Positions 46,584 to 58,319 of a DNA stretch of 64,000 bases are shown piece after piece; position 1 is the stretch's first letter, and every line of letters starts with the position of its first letter. Source of the stretch: Lonicera japonica (Eukaryota > Streptophyta > Magnoliopsida > Dipsacales > Caprifoliaceae); the NCBI GenBank assembly GCA_021464415.1, contig CM038469.1, positions 13,246,501 through 13,310,500 of the forward strand, given 5' to 3'. The notes below the pieces were generated by a model. The model was not told the DNA's origin and did no database searches. It saw nothing but the letters and a program-made list of their open reading frames with translations. The translations under genes and the position numbers were made by a program.

Positions 46584-48378
46584 TGTTGACCTTGAAGGTC
46601 TTAATCTTATTTTGATAATAACAATAAATCAATCATGTGTAATTTAACATGTTCTTGATATAAGATTATAGATCTCTTATTTGGAAAATCAAGAATAGCA
46701 TGATTGCTCACAGGAAGTTTGACAAGGATCATTCAATCAATATCCGATCAAGTCAACGAAGCATTGGACTAAAACCAATCTATCCGAATCAAGATCATTC
46801 TTCTACAAGCGTTGGACAAGACAAGAAGATCAACCTCATCACTCACAAGCTAGCAATGCATTTCATGAAGCATAAAAGATCAAGGATCATATACTAAAGC
46901 TTCAAGGGAAAAGCTTCAAGTGAAGAATCAATTTGAAGAAACAAATCGAAGCATTCGAATACTCACATATTCGGTAATTGAGTGTTTGCTTAGGATTAAT
47001 GTAAAGTTTCTTAATTGATTGATTATATAGCTCAAATATGAACTTACATCATTGTTAGATTGATCAAAATCAGTTTGAATCAAAATTTATTTGAAAACAC
47101 CATTCTTGCAAAAACCGGTTTTTAAATAATTTCATATTAAATTGATTTGAGCATATTTTGAGCTCTCATGAAAATAGGTGTCTAAGGATATTATATTTGA
47201 CCTATCCCAAGCATCAAAATTGATTTTGGAACTTAATTGCAAAAATGTTTATTTTTTCCCTTTCTAGATTCGCTCCATTTTTGCGCAGTTTTGATCTAAC
47301 GGTTTGATGTAGGCCTTCCCGGACTCCGATCATTATGAAATTTGGAAAAAAGTTAGATAACACATTATAGTACTTATATCCAAAATTTCATCAAGTTCCA
47401 ATGGCTGGATAATGACATATGATCAAAACAAATCGGGAAAAATTTGCTATCTGTAGCAATCTATCTAAACTAACCAGCAGAGGTCATCAGTCGACTGATG
47501 GACTTTGCTCAGTCGACTGATGGTCACTCAGTCGACTAAGGAGCCTTACTCAGTCGACTGATGACCTGAATATAGCCGTTGGGAGTTGTCCTTTTTGCCT
47601 TTTTGAGTCTAAATCATTACCCAAACCCTTCAAACGGCTATATCTCTTTTGGGACTATATATTGGACCTCCTAGACACATTTTGATAAGCTTGAACACTT
47701 CTACAAATATATTTTTCACCTATCCAAAGTCAAGCTATTTTATTGATCATTCATATTCATCATTTGAGCTATCTATTTGATAAATCAAGCAAACTCTAGT
47801 GTGAGCTTCATATTGTATCTTATACACACTTAGATAGAGTTGTTCATTGGTTTGAGTCACCAAACAATTGTATTAAACAATTTATGAGAGGTAAATCTCA
47901 TAAGATAGACAAGAAGGTAAATTCTTGTTGAGTGAAATTGTGAGAGGTAAATCTCATAGTTAGCAAGAGGGATTCTTGTGGGAATATTGTGATCAAGCAA
48001 TATTTGTAAAGAGTGTAGTGAGAAGAATTAAACTTGTAGAGGTTTGATCTTCACCCGGAAGGAGATTGATTTTAGTGGAAATTCTCGGGGAACTAACCGA
48101 GCGCGGATTATAGTTTGGTAAACCAAAACCGTGTGGACAAAAAGCCTTGGACTTCAAATCGGTTCAATCTTTCTAACTCAATCTCTTTATTTACTTGTTA
48201 TGTTATTGTTTGCTTGAGATTGTTTATTTGCTTGATTGTTTATTTGATTGCATTCCTTGATAATTTGTTTTGTAAATTTGTTTTACTTAAACATTGTTAG
48301 AAAAGTTTTTAAATTCCGCATTAAGTTTTAAAAACCCTATTCACCCCCCCCCCCTCTAGGGTTATTTTCCGACCAATA
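46584..48378 (+). mobile_element. Nested solo LTR, copia-like
   Basis: A 1795-bp piece begins TGTTGACCTTGAAGGTC and ends TTCCGACCAATA, inserted into the reverse transcriptase region in the opposite orientation to the host element. The 5-bp duplication is GTGCC (46579-46583) and ATGCC (48379-48383), one mismatch. Its ends resemble those of the host element's LTR, so it comes from a related family. There is no internal region, so LTR-LTR recombination probably removed it. Four AGTCGACT palindromes lie at about 47490-47566. Confidence 0.8.
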
Positions 48379-48383
48379 ATGCC

Positions 48384-49632
48384 TATAATAGTATGATCAT
48401 TTGGTTTGGGAACAAGTGTCCACGCTTTATTTTTCTCAAATTGATTGAGCTTTTCTTGCATAGCCATCATCCAAGATTCATCTTGTTCGTCTTCATTTAT
48501 GTTTTTAGGCTCATATTGAGAAACAAATGCCACATTATTGCAAACATTTCTTAAGGATGATCTAGTAATGTCCTTACTAAATGGCTCTCCAATAATTTGA
48601 TCAATAGGGTGGTTGGACACAAATTTTTAACTCTTAAGTAAATCATTCGAGTTTTGCTCGGCCTTACTTTCTATCTCTTTAGAAGAAGTTTGAGCACTCG
48701 ATGGTTCTTCCTTAGATGTATCATTAATTTGTATATCCGAAATTTTTTGGATAATTTCAACATCATCATCGGAATGCACTATAGGTGTAAAAGGATTAGA
48801 TTCATCAAAAACAACATGCATAGATTCTTGAACAACTAAACTTTTCTTATTATAAACACGATAAGCTTTACTATTAGTAGCATATCCAAGAAATATTCCT
48901 TCGTCGAATTTAGCATCAAATTTTTCTAAATGATCACGATCATTTAAAAAAAAAATATTTACAACCAAAAACCTTAAAATATGCAATATTAGGTTTTTTG
49001 TCATTCCATAACTCGTAAGGTGTCTTATCTAACTTTTTACGAATAATAACACGATTAATTACATAGCATGCGATATTAACGGCTTCCGTCCAAAAATATT
49101 CTGGCAAAGAATGTTCATGTAACTTGGTTCTAAACATCTCTTGAAGAGATCTATTTTTCCTTTCAACCACACCATTTTGTTGAGGAGTTCTAGGTGCCGA
49201 AAAGTTATGATTAATACCATGCTCATCACAGAAATTCTCAATATCAATATTATCAAATTCTCTATCTCTATCACTTCTAACATGTATAATAGAAGCACCC
49301 TTTTCATTTTGAACTTTTCTACAGAATTTAGCAAATACATGAGGTTTTTTATTTTTATAAGCAAGAAAGAATACCCAAATAAATCTAGAAAAATCATCAA
49401 CAATCACAAAGGCATACAATTTACCACCTAAACTAGCAGCCGAATCAGGTCCAAATAAATCTAAATGTAATATATCAAGTGGTCTAGTAGTAGTAATATC
49501 TTTCTTAGATTTAAAGGAAGACTTGTGTTGTTTACCAAGTTGACATGCATCACAAATTCTATCTTTAGTAAGTTTAGTTTTAGGCAATCCTTTAATTAAT
49601 TCCTTTTTAGATAATTTATTAATTAAATCCAT
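48384..49632 (-). pseudogene. Copia integrase and linker, broken
   Basis: The minus strand carries the copia integrase core: a C-x2-C zinc-binding piece (I-C-D-A-C-Q-L-G), then D-L-H/L-D-L-F-G-P, then the D,D,E triad region with R-S-D-R-D-R-E-F and N-G-V-V-E-R-K-N. The frame continues from 49632 to 48940; the C-terminal GKRD-type linker is in other frames at 49004-48627 and 48620-48384, where the nested LTR begins. The frame changes show it is inactive. Confidence 0.85.
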
Positions 49633-50100
49633 ATTAGCATGACCTAATCTTATATGCCATAACTAAGAATCATCATTTAACACAGATAAACATTTAACAT
49701 CTTGTTGAGATAAATCATCAAGTTCAAGAGTATATACGTTATTTGATCTATAAGCAACAAACAAGATAGAATTATTTCTAATATTTTTAACAATGCAACA
49801 TTCGGATTTAAAAATAACTTCATAACCTTTATCACACAATTGACTAATACTAAGCAAGTTATGTTTTAAACCGTCAACAAGTAAAACATTATCAATATAA
49901 GAATATTTATTACCAACCTTACCTATACCAATGATTTTGCCCTTGGCGTTATCCCTGAAAGTCACATTTCATCCTCGCTTAGGAATAAGATTTAAGAAGT
50001 TGTTTTTGTCTCCCGTCATGTGCTTTGAGCAACCACTATCCAAGAACCACTTGGTTTTGCTACCTTTGGCTTTCAAGCACACCTACATCATAACTTTAAG
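49633..50100 (-). pseudogene. Copia protease region, broken
   Basis: The minus strand carries F-L-D-S-G-C-S-K-H-M-T-G, the copia aspartic protease active-site motif, at about 50050-50010. The pre-integrase L-L-S-I-S-Q-L-C-D motif follows, and L-W-H-I-R-L-G-H near 49660. A stop separates it from the integrase frame near 49663, and another follows the protease motif near 49966. Confidence 0.85.
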
Positions 50101-51835
50101 TAACTTCTCATTTGGTACCTAAAATGTGTTGGGTCCCTTTGGGTTAGCAAACATAATGGTTCCTTTTGGAACCCAAGCAAGCTTTCTTTTAAGAAAACTT
50201 TCATTCCTATAATAACAATGATTCACGTAATGAGTATTTCTACCACAATATGAGCAAAGATGAGTGGGATCATGAGGTGTGTATGTTTTGAAAAAACAAT
50301 TGTAATCCTTTTGGTTGTCAATTTGGTTATAGCCCAAACCGGCTTTGTCGAATACACACATTTGCATTCCTAATAGTTTATCCAAGTTATCCTTTCTTTT
50401 GGTGAACTTGGCTAGACTATTAGTTAAGTCATCCACTTGATCTTTCAATTTGACATTTTCTAATACAAGTGTGTTTGGAGTTTCTTTCTCCTTTCCTTTC
50501 TTCAATGTTTTGTTTTCATTTTTCAAAAATACATTTTCTTTCTCAAAATTTTCACACTTGTTAGAAATCATCAAATTTTTCTTTTTGAGGCTTGCAAACA
50601 TTTTAGACAAATTTTTAAACTTCTTATGCAATTCCTCAAACATATCATATAATTCATCATAGTCATTATCATCATGTGCATCATTATTAATAGAGACATT
50701 ATCATCACTAAATGAATCATAAGTAGAGCATACCTCATCGTCTCTTGCCATAACGCAAAGGGTAGCCGTTTCCTCGTCGCTAGAGTTGGCATCGGACTCG
50801 CCTTCTTCGGAATCACTCCAAGTGCCTTTGAGGGCGTGTCTTACTTGTTTGAAGGCTTTGTCTCTTTTATCTCTTCTTTCCTTTCTTCTAACCGGGCAAT
50901 TTGTTTTGAAATGCCCTGGTTCATGGCAATGGAAACACTTCTTTTCTTCTTCGTTTTCAACTCTTGGTTGAATAGATCGATCATTGTTTCTTCTTGATGA
51001 AGGATCAAAGTTGTTTCCTTTTCCTTGAAATTTCTTCTTTTTGGCTAGAAATTTTATGAATTTTCTAGAAAGAAGAGCCATATCCTCATCTTCTATCATC
51101 AACTCCTCATCATCATCTAGTTGAGTTGCTTTGAGAGCTAGTGACCTTTTGGCTTTTGAATCACTTTCTTCTTCTCTTGCCAATTCATTCTCATGAGTTT
51201 TAAGTGAACCCAAGAGTTCATCCATGCTTAGCGTCTTAAGATTCTTGGCTTCTTGAATAGCCGTTACTTTAGGTCTCCACTTCTTGGGAAGTGTTCTAAG
51301 AATTTTTCGAATCTTGTCTTCATTTGAATATTCCTTTCCAAGAAGATCTAAAGCATTAGTAATAATAGAGAACCTACTATACATAGAGGCAAATGATTCA
51401 TTAGGCTCCATTTTGAAAAGTTCATAATCATGAACAAGTATATTAATATTATCATCCTTAACTTGTGAGCTTCCTTCATAGGTAACTTCTAATTTATCCC
51501 AAATTTCTTTGGCGGTTTTACAACTAGAATTTTTGTTGTATTCATCTATAGTCAATGCACAATGTAGGGCATTCAAGGCTTTAGCATTAAATTGAATTTT
51601 TCTAATATCATTCTCATCATATTCGAAAATAGATTTAGGAGTAACTTTACCCTTTTCATTGGTTTTAGTAATTTCATAAGGTCCAATGAGTGTAACTTTT
51701 CATTGTTCAAAATCACTAGCTTGAAAAAAAAATACACATACGACTTTTCCAATAACTATAATTTTTACCATAAAAAAGAGGTGGTCTAGTGGTGGAAGAA
51801 CCTTCATTGATTCCGGTTCCTTGATAAATAGACAT
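50101..51835 (-). pseudogene. Copia gag, broken
   Basis: From an ATG at 51835 the gag starts normally. A homopolymer frameshift (about 51727) and a stop (about 51701) interrupt the N-terminus. A long open frame resumes from 51576 to 50119 with the copia gag-polypeptide region and a C-F-H-C-H-E-P-G-H-F-K-T-N-C zinc knuckle (CCHC), followed by a second knuckle-like C-S-Y-C...H...C near 50250. An in-frame stop near 50119 separates it from the protease. Confidence 0.85.
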
Positions 51836-51877
51836 GATCGTAAACTCTAAGATTGTTAAATCAAAACAAGAGTACAA

Positions 51878-51889
51878 CCTCTGATACCA
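51878..51889 (-). other. Primer binding site, initiator methionine tRNA
   Basis: The minus strand reads TGGTATCAGAGG two bases after the LTR end. This matches the primer site of plant retroelements primed by initiator methionine tRNA. Confidence 0.9.
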
Positions 51890-51891
51890 AT

Positions 51892-52173
51892 TGTAGGTTA
51901 GAAAATACCATAGAGGGGGTGAATAGGGTTTTTAAAAACTTAATCGGATTTTTAAAAATGATTTAAAAATATTTGATGTCTATATTTATCAATCAATCAA
52001 GAACAAAGTTAATTCCAAACACAATGAATAAATAGCACAATATAATAGAGCAAGAGATAGAAAGATTGAACCGATCGAAGTCGAAAATTTTTTGTCCACA
52101 CGGTTCGGCTTGTTCTCCTACTCCGCGCTCGGTTAGTTCCCCGAGAATTTCCACTATAACCGATCTCCTTCAC
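51892..52173 (-). repeat. Truncated copia LTR (5' LTR of the element)
   Basis: About 282 bp matching the first part of the left LTR in plus-strand order. It stops abruptly at CCGATCTCCTTC, where the sequence switches to host flank. Confidence 0.88.
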
Positions 52174-52174
52174 G

Positions 52175-52593
52175 GTTCTTATGTCATTAAATTATATTAG
52201 TAGAATATAAAGATTAAAAATGTGTACAGAAACTTTGTTATAGAGATTCAATTGTTTTATTGTCACTATATTTAGTTTAGAGAAAACTTATTTTAGAGAT
52301 TTATTTTGCGCTCTAATTAGAGATTGCAAATTTTATAGATATAAAATATTGATTGTTGAAGTAATATTATTTTTTAATTGTAAACATAATGATTTGGTTC
52401 AATTTTACTCTTGCACACCCCAAACCTGAACAAAATTAATTCAGTTTTGATTTGGTTTTCTTTATTTCGGTTTCGATTTTTCATCGGTTCAATTTTTTAC
52501 AAATCGATTTGAGTCAGTTTAGTTTAAGCGTCTGGTTTTCGTGGTTACCTTAATACCTTTAATAAATAGACCTGCAATTCAATTTGAGGGGAC
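52175..52593. repeat. Duplicated host flank inside the copia structure
   Basis: It is nearly identical (a handful of differences) to 42463-42872, the host DNA immediately left of the element, including the GGGAC target site. Confidence 0.92.
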
Positions 52594-54179
52594 TGTAGGT
52601 CGGAAAATACCCTAGAGGGGGGGGGGGTGAATAGGGTTTTTAAAAACTTAATCGGATTTTTAAAAATGATTTAAAAATATTTGATGTCTATATTTATCAA
52701 GCAATCAAGAACAAAGTTAATTCCAAACACAATGAATAAATAGCACAATATAATAGAGCAAGAGATAGAAAGATTGAACCGATCGAAGTCGAAAATTTTT
52801 TGTCCACACGATTCGGCTTGTTCCCCTACTCCGCGCTCGGTTAGTTCCCCGAGAATTTCCACTATAATCGATCTCCTTCCAGGTGAAGGTCAAACCTTTA
52901 CAAGTGTATTCTTTTCACATACTCTTACAAGTATTGAAACACCATCAATACTCTCACAAGAAATCTCTCTTGCTATTCTATGAGATACACCTCTCACAAA
53001 TATGATTTGAATAAGTTTTGGTGGCTAACACCAATGTACAATATCTCTCTTGTGTATAATAAAATACAAATGAAGCTCACACTAAGAGATATCAATATTG
53101 ATCAATGAATATAAGCTCAAAGAATGAAGAGATTAAACAATGCTTTACTTAGAATACTTGAATAATAAGAATATATGAAAAATGGTTTTGTATGATCATT
53201 CAAGTTGTTAAAAATGAGTCTTAAAACTCATATTTATAGCTTGAAAAAGTTTGTAGCCGTTTGTAGTGGATTAATTAATTAATGGGTCAAAATTGCACAT
53301 TTGTCAAAGTTCCAACAACTAGTTTTGACAAAACAAATTCAAATTATTTTGTTAATTTCTCCCAATTAGACCGTTGGATCATGCTCAAATTTTAGTCAAC
53401 ATTTCTAGGAGATGTTGTCTAACTACTGTAAAAATTTCAAAATGATCGGAGTCCGGGAAGGCCTTCATCTTACCGTTAGATCAAAACTGGGCAAAAATTG
53501 AGCGAATTTTAAATTTAAAATAAAAATATTTTTGCAATTTAACAATTTAGTTCCAAATAAAATTCTAATAATTTTTGAACCTCAAAGATATGTTCCTAAG
53601 ATACCTATTTTTATTATAGCTTAAAATATGATCATTTAAAATTAATATGAATTTATTTTGAAAATCGGTTTTTGTAAAATAATATTTTTCAAATAAATTC
53701 AATTTCAAGCTAGTTTGAATCAATCTTTAAAAAATGCAAGAATATGTTTGAGCTATAGGGATTTCATCAATAAAATATCTTTACATAAAATCTAAGTATT
53801 CACTCCATTTACTGATAATTTGAGTTTTCGTGATGCTTGATTTTCTTGTGCGTATCTTTACTAGTTTGATGTTCTTGATCCTTTCTTGGTTTTGATAACT
53901 TGTAGAATATGTGGAGATCATTCTTGTGCATATATTTACTTGCTTGATAATCTAGATCTTTTCTTGGCTTTGTATAGCACATGTATATCACTTGAGTTTA
54001 TTTCTTGTGAGTAAAGACGTTTGTAAAGCTTGTGTGATATTTGCTTCGGTTTGAAGTTACACTTGGTGAGAAGATATATCGGTTAAAATGGCTATCATCA
54101 TTAGAACAACCGAGTGAAATAAAACTTTATTAACTTATTGTAATTATCAAAATAAGATTAATTGACTTTAAGGTCAACA
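52594..54179 (-). repeat. Copia LTR, right
   Basis: 1586 bp, closely matching 42873-44460 with scattered substitutions, TG...CA ends. Confidence 0.9.
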
Positions 54180-54238
54180 GGGACAACAAATGGGGTGGTG
54201 GTATGGAACTAAAATCCTTTCCCTTAACAAAGGCTGCA

Positions 54239-57200
54239 TGTAACGCCCTGTATTTGTAGTAATGTAAATTATGTTTGATTCAATGTATTTAGTGTGGAAA
54301 TGGTTGGTAAATGATTTTAGTATATTTCTAATTGAATTTTTCAATTGTGGGTGTAACAGGCAACTGTTGATCAGTCGGTTGTACAATTTTTAAGGCTTCC
54401 AGAGCCTTTTCTTTTTCATTTTTTCACCATTTTTGCTCCAAATTGCAAAGCTCAGCCTATTTCTTCTTTCTCTCTCTAAATTTCACATATATTTAGATTC
54501 TGGAATTCGATTCGGCTTTAGGAGAAATTGTTCTACGCTACGTGAGGATTGTGGTTACGTAGGATTTTCGGGATTTCACCGAATGGGGTTTCAGTTTTTA
54601 TCTTATTCTTTGTTGTAGTTATATGGTATATACATCAAGGGACATGTATAGAACAATTTCTCCTAAAGCCGAATGTTTTACGTGAGGATTTGTTGTATAT
54701 ACATCCAGGATTGATGTATATACAACAAATCGAATGTTTTAGGTTATTAGATGTTCACCAAATGAACATCAAGGGACATGTATAGAGATTTGTTGTAGTT
54801 ATATGGTATAAGTTATTCCAAATGTTCATTTGTTAACATGTTATGCATATTTTGCATCATTATTATGTCAACCGAATTCTTTGAGATCTTTCGACAAGTT
54901 CGGACTATTATTATAGCCTATCATGTGGGCGTATATTCTGTATCTAAGCTGCCGTGAGCTTTTTATGTTTTTTTGTTTCATTTTGCGATGTGCTATGATT
55001 CCATGGTGGATCCAATTATGATGTTATCATGGCCCTTCGATGATGAAAAGAGTGTGCATTGTTTAGTGCTTGGAAGGATGAAAATAAGTGGGGCTTGGTG
55101 TCCTTGGGTTGAAAATCCCTAAACCTCAGGAATGTAGCAACTAGGGGTGTTCAAAAACCAAATCGGACCGTCAAACCGAATAGACCGGACCGCAAAATGG
55201 ACCAATTTGGACCAGACGATTTGAATTTGGTCCGGTCCGGTCCAAAAGGACCGAAATATTTCGGTCCAGTCTTCGGTCTTGCATTTTAATAATTTTGTCG
55301 AACCAGATCGGTTTTAATATATATATATATATATTTAAATATATATTATTAATATATAATATTAATACTAAAATTAAAGCCTAAAACTAAGACCCACAAA
55401 GTCGCGTAACTCATAAGACTCACACCGCACTTACGCCGCTCTCCTCTTCTCTCATTATCTCTCCCTCACCCGTCTCCTCAAACCCTCACTGAAACACCTC
55501 TCTATCTCTCTCTCCATAGCCATGGCTTCTCCCGCCGATCCTGCTCTCACTACTCCCGCCGATCCCGTTGATCCCACTCTCGCTTCCCCAATCACGGGCA
55601 TTTTCTCTCACTTCTCTCTCTCTTTTCTTGTAATTTTTCTATTTTGATTTTTCTGTTGAAACTACTACTAGTTGTAGATCTCAGTTAACACATTTAATAG
55701 ATGGAGCTATTTGATTGCTATTTTTGAATTTCCCTGTGATGTTTTTAAGTTGTAGATCTCAGTTAACATATTAGAACTATAAGAGATGTTTTTGAGTTGT
55801 TTGATGGCTAATTTGGAGTTAGTATAGATGGGTCATTTTTTGAGTTATTTTAAGTTATTTGATGGCTGATTTCCACGGTTGTGGTTCTATAGATGGGTTA
55901 TTTCTTAAATTGTGGTTCTTAAAAAAGAAGAAATTATTTTTCATTTGCTACATCTTTTATCTCGTGTTGGATTTTCCAACTACTAGTGCTAAAAAAGAAA
56001 ATTCAGACTGTTTTCCGAACACAAGTAAGGGATGCTTATAGTTTATTGTAGCACCACAAAAGTTCCAAGTAAATTAGATGGGAAAAAGGTAAGTGCCACC
56101 AAAGGACGTTCAGACAACAGTAGGTGAAATACAAAAAAAAAAACTGAACTTAAAAGGGCTTGGGGATGGTTCTTAAATCACCAAATAACTTCTCTAAGCC
56201 ATTAGCTTTAGCAAGGGGTTACAATATACGTGTTGTACAAAACAGAGTTGAAAGAAGAACAAATTTAGAATAGTGACCAACATGCACATGTAATGCAAAT
56301 AACACTTTAATTAAAAACAAACTGGATTAATCATTTCTTTTACTATCATCACATGATTCACATCAATATATATATATGGTTGCTTTTTAATAGTACGTAC
56401 AATCCATGAAAAAGAAGTGGATGAAAATCTTTAAAGGCAAAACCAATTGAATTTATAACAATTAATAAGCTAACTAAATAGTAATTGCCTCCTTTGATTA
56501 AGATAGGTGTTACACTAAAAAAGTTCCTTTACTTTCTTAATTAATAATCACTAGCATCGACAACTTGTGGTATGGTGTTGGTATATAAGCAAAAAGAAGA
56601 CTTTTTTTTGGATCCAATACAACTTTTGGTCCCAAAAAAAAAGATCAAACCGAATGGACCAACCGGAACCGGACCGAACTGGTCTGGTCTGGTTTTCACA
56701 GTCGTTTCGGTCCGGTCCGGTCTTCTAAATTTTAGGACCAAAATATTCAGTCCGGTCCGGTTGACCGAACCGTGCACGCCCCTAGTAGCAACACGTCGGC
56801 TATCTAGGGCCAGTGGTTTGTAGCCCAAAATCTAGACAACGGGAAGGAACTTGTGATTCTGTTGATATGATATTGATGAACATGTGGTCCAATTTTATTA
56901 TGATATAATGATGATCTTCTTTGAGCCGGATGATGTTATATCGTGTTTATGTTTGGTTTATTCTCTGGAATGGTTAGACCCATTCTTATTCTTATGATTA
57001 TGATTTGGCCCGACTTCAATATTCTCTCGGTATAATGATTGACACAAGGGAGGTAACCTACATAAGCGCAGACATGCATTAATGTTTTATTGGTTTATGG
57101 TTAAATTGCTAATTACGTTTTGAACGTAATATTTTCCGTTATTCCCTTTATTGAGCTGTGAGCTCGCCTCGTTTTACGTAAAAAAAATCAGGTATCCAGG

Positions 57201-57563
57201 AGACGAATAAAATTGAGGAAGCGACGGGATTGAGAATGAAATAAAAGCCTCTGATACGAACTTATTTTGTTGTGTATATGTTTGTAAAGCAAGCCCTCGT
57301 TAGCCTAAGTTTTGGTGTATGCTAATCTACATGTGTAATACGGATTTGTATGCTTTTTGGATACATGTATATATATTGCATTTTCTTTTTGTATTATCAT
57401 CTATTGTATGAGTAAAATGGTTGTTTATTTCATGTTATGTGATGTACTTGGATTTATTAACTCTTTATTTATATTAGACCCATTTGAGCTAGCATAAGGT
57501 GGGCTAGTAGCGCTTCAATCTTAATTGCGAGTATTATCCTACTAATTAAGACGGGGTGTTACA
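54239..57563. mobile_element. Ty3/gypsy-type solo LTR (Del/Tekay-like ends)
   Basis: It begins TGTAACGCCCTG and ends GGGGTGTTACA, the near-palindromic termini typical of the long LTRs of Del/Tekay chromoviruses. The 5-bp duplication is CTGCA (54234-54238) and CAGCA (57564-57568), one mismatch. Block 1 near 30085-30100 shows the empty site. It is 3325 bp long, of which 1651 bp is a nested hAT insertion with its duplicated target. No internal coding region is present. Confidence 0.82.
55142..56784. mobile_element. hAT element nested in the solo LTR
   Basis: A 1643-bp insertion begins TAGGGGTGTTCAAAAACC and ends GTGCACGCCCCTA. It is flanked by a perfect 8-bp duplication GTAGCAAC (55134-55141 and 56785-56792). 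Subterminal GGTCCGGTCCGG words lie at both ends, a feature of many hAT elements. A CT-rich stretch and an ATG at 55522 open a 41-residue frame with two A-D-P repeats before a possible donor. This could be the first exon of a deleted transposase or a captured leader. No transposase domain remains. Confidence 0.9.
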
Positions 57564-57568
57564 CAGCA

Positions 57569-58319
57569 TGTTCCCATTTGAGCTAGAAGCCAGGTCAACA
57601 ATCATCATACTACACCAACATGATGTGGCCCAATTAGTATCAAAGTCGATTGACTCATTTTATCGGTTTGAGTTACAAGAATTTTATACATCAAGTAACG
57701 ATAACAGAACATATAGAAGAAATAAAAAAGCTCAAGAGTGAAACAACTCTCTATATACTATAAACAAGAAAAAAGATAAATATCATTGTAGCTTAGCCAA
57801 GGCACCTCAAAGTTACATCTACACTTGAACTCGAGTCATTATCAGTGACTTACCAGCACATGCGGACTCTCCAGTCTGCGATCTTTGTAACATTCTTTCT
57901 TTTCATCCCCCTATATAACCCATTTTCTAGCAAGAAAAATTACTTAATGTTCCAAGAAAACTAATAACAATCTTGAACTATAATTCTGACTATTTTATCA
58001 AACCTTGTTCCTTACATTGCAATTCTCTGCACCAAAACTTTCCTATCAGTTCTATTTCGACTTTCATACAGAGGAGAAGGAAAATGAGGCAGTAAAAACT
58101 AAAAAGCCCCATCGCTAATGATGTTATGGCATTGAGAGTGCTTTGCCCTGCCCAGTTGATTTTGCCAAAAGAATAAATAATATTTTCAAGGTTGAAAATG
58201 GGAAGGAAAAAGAAACTGGGTTAATTTTCACCTTGTGATGATTTGCAACAAGATTAGTATTTTTGTTGGCTTCTATAAAGTCTGAGAGTTAGTTTTAGTT
58301 ATTCACAAAACATCAAGGA
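57569..58319. other. Spacer and 3' flank of the sulfotransferase gene
   Basis: It continues the DNA interrupted by the two LTR insertions and matches 30100-30250 and 31830-32400, with the Pack-MULE missing here. No gene is recognised. Confidence 0.7.

Larger units (their letters stand above)
42873..54179 (-). mobile_element. Ty1/copia retrotransposon, decayed, three LTR parts
   Basis: The element lies on the minus strand. The 5-bp target duplication GGGAC flanks the whole insertion (42868-42872 and 54180-54184). The order on the plus strand is: full LTR (42873-44460), internal region (44461-51891), 0.28 kb of a second LTR (51892-about 52173), a copy of the left host flank (about 52175-52593), and a full LTR (52594-54179). 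LTR ends are TG...CA. The primer site matches the initiator methionine tRNA, and the domain order protease, integrase, reverse transcriptase, RNase H is that of Ty1/copia. Multiple stops and a nested LTR make it inactive. Confidence 0.9.

Noticed and set aside
47488..47570. CRISPR-like repeat of AGTCGACT
   Set aside because: The repeats are too short, irregularly spaced, inside a solo LTR, and this is a plant nuclear sequence.
56541..56828. Minus-strand 95-residue frame at the hAT right end
   Set aside because: It arises from the subterminal GGTCCGG repeats and spans the element border.
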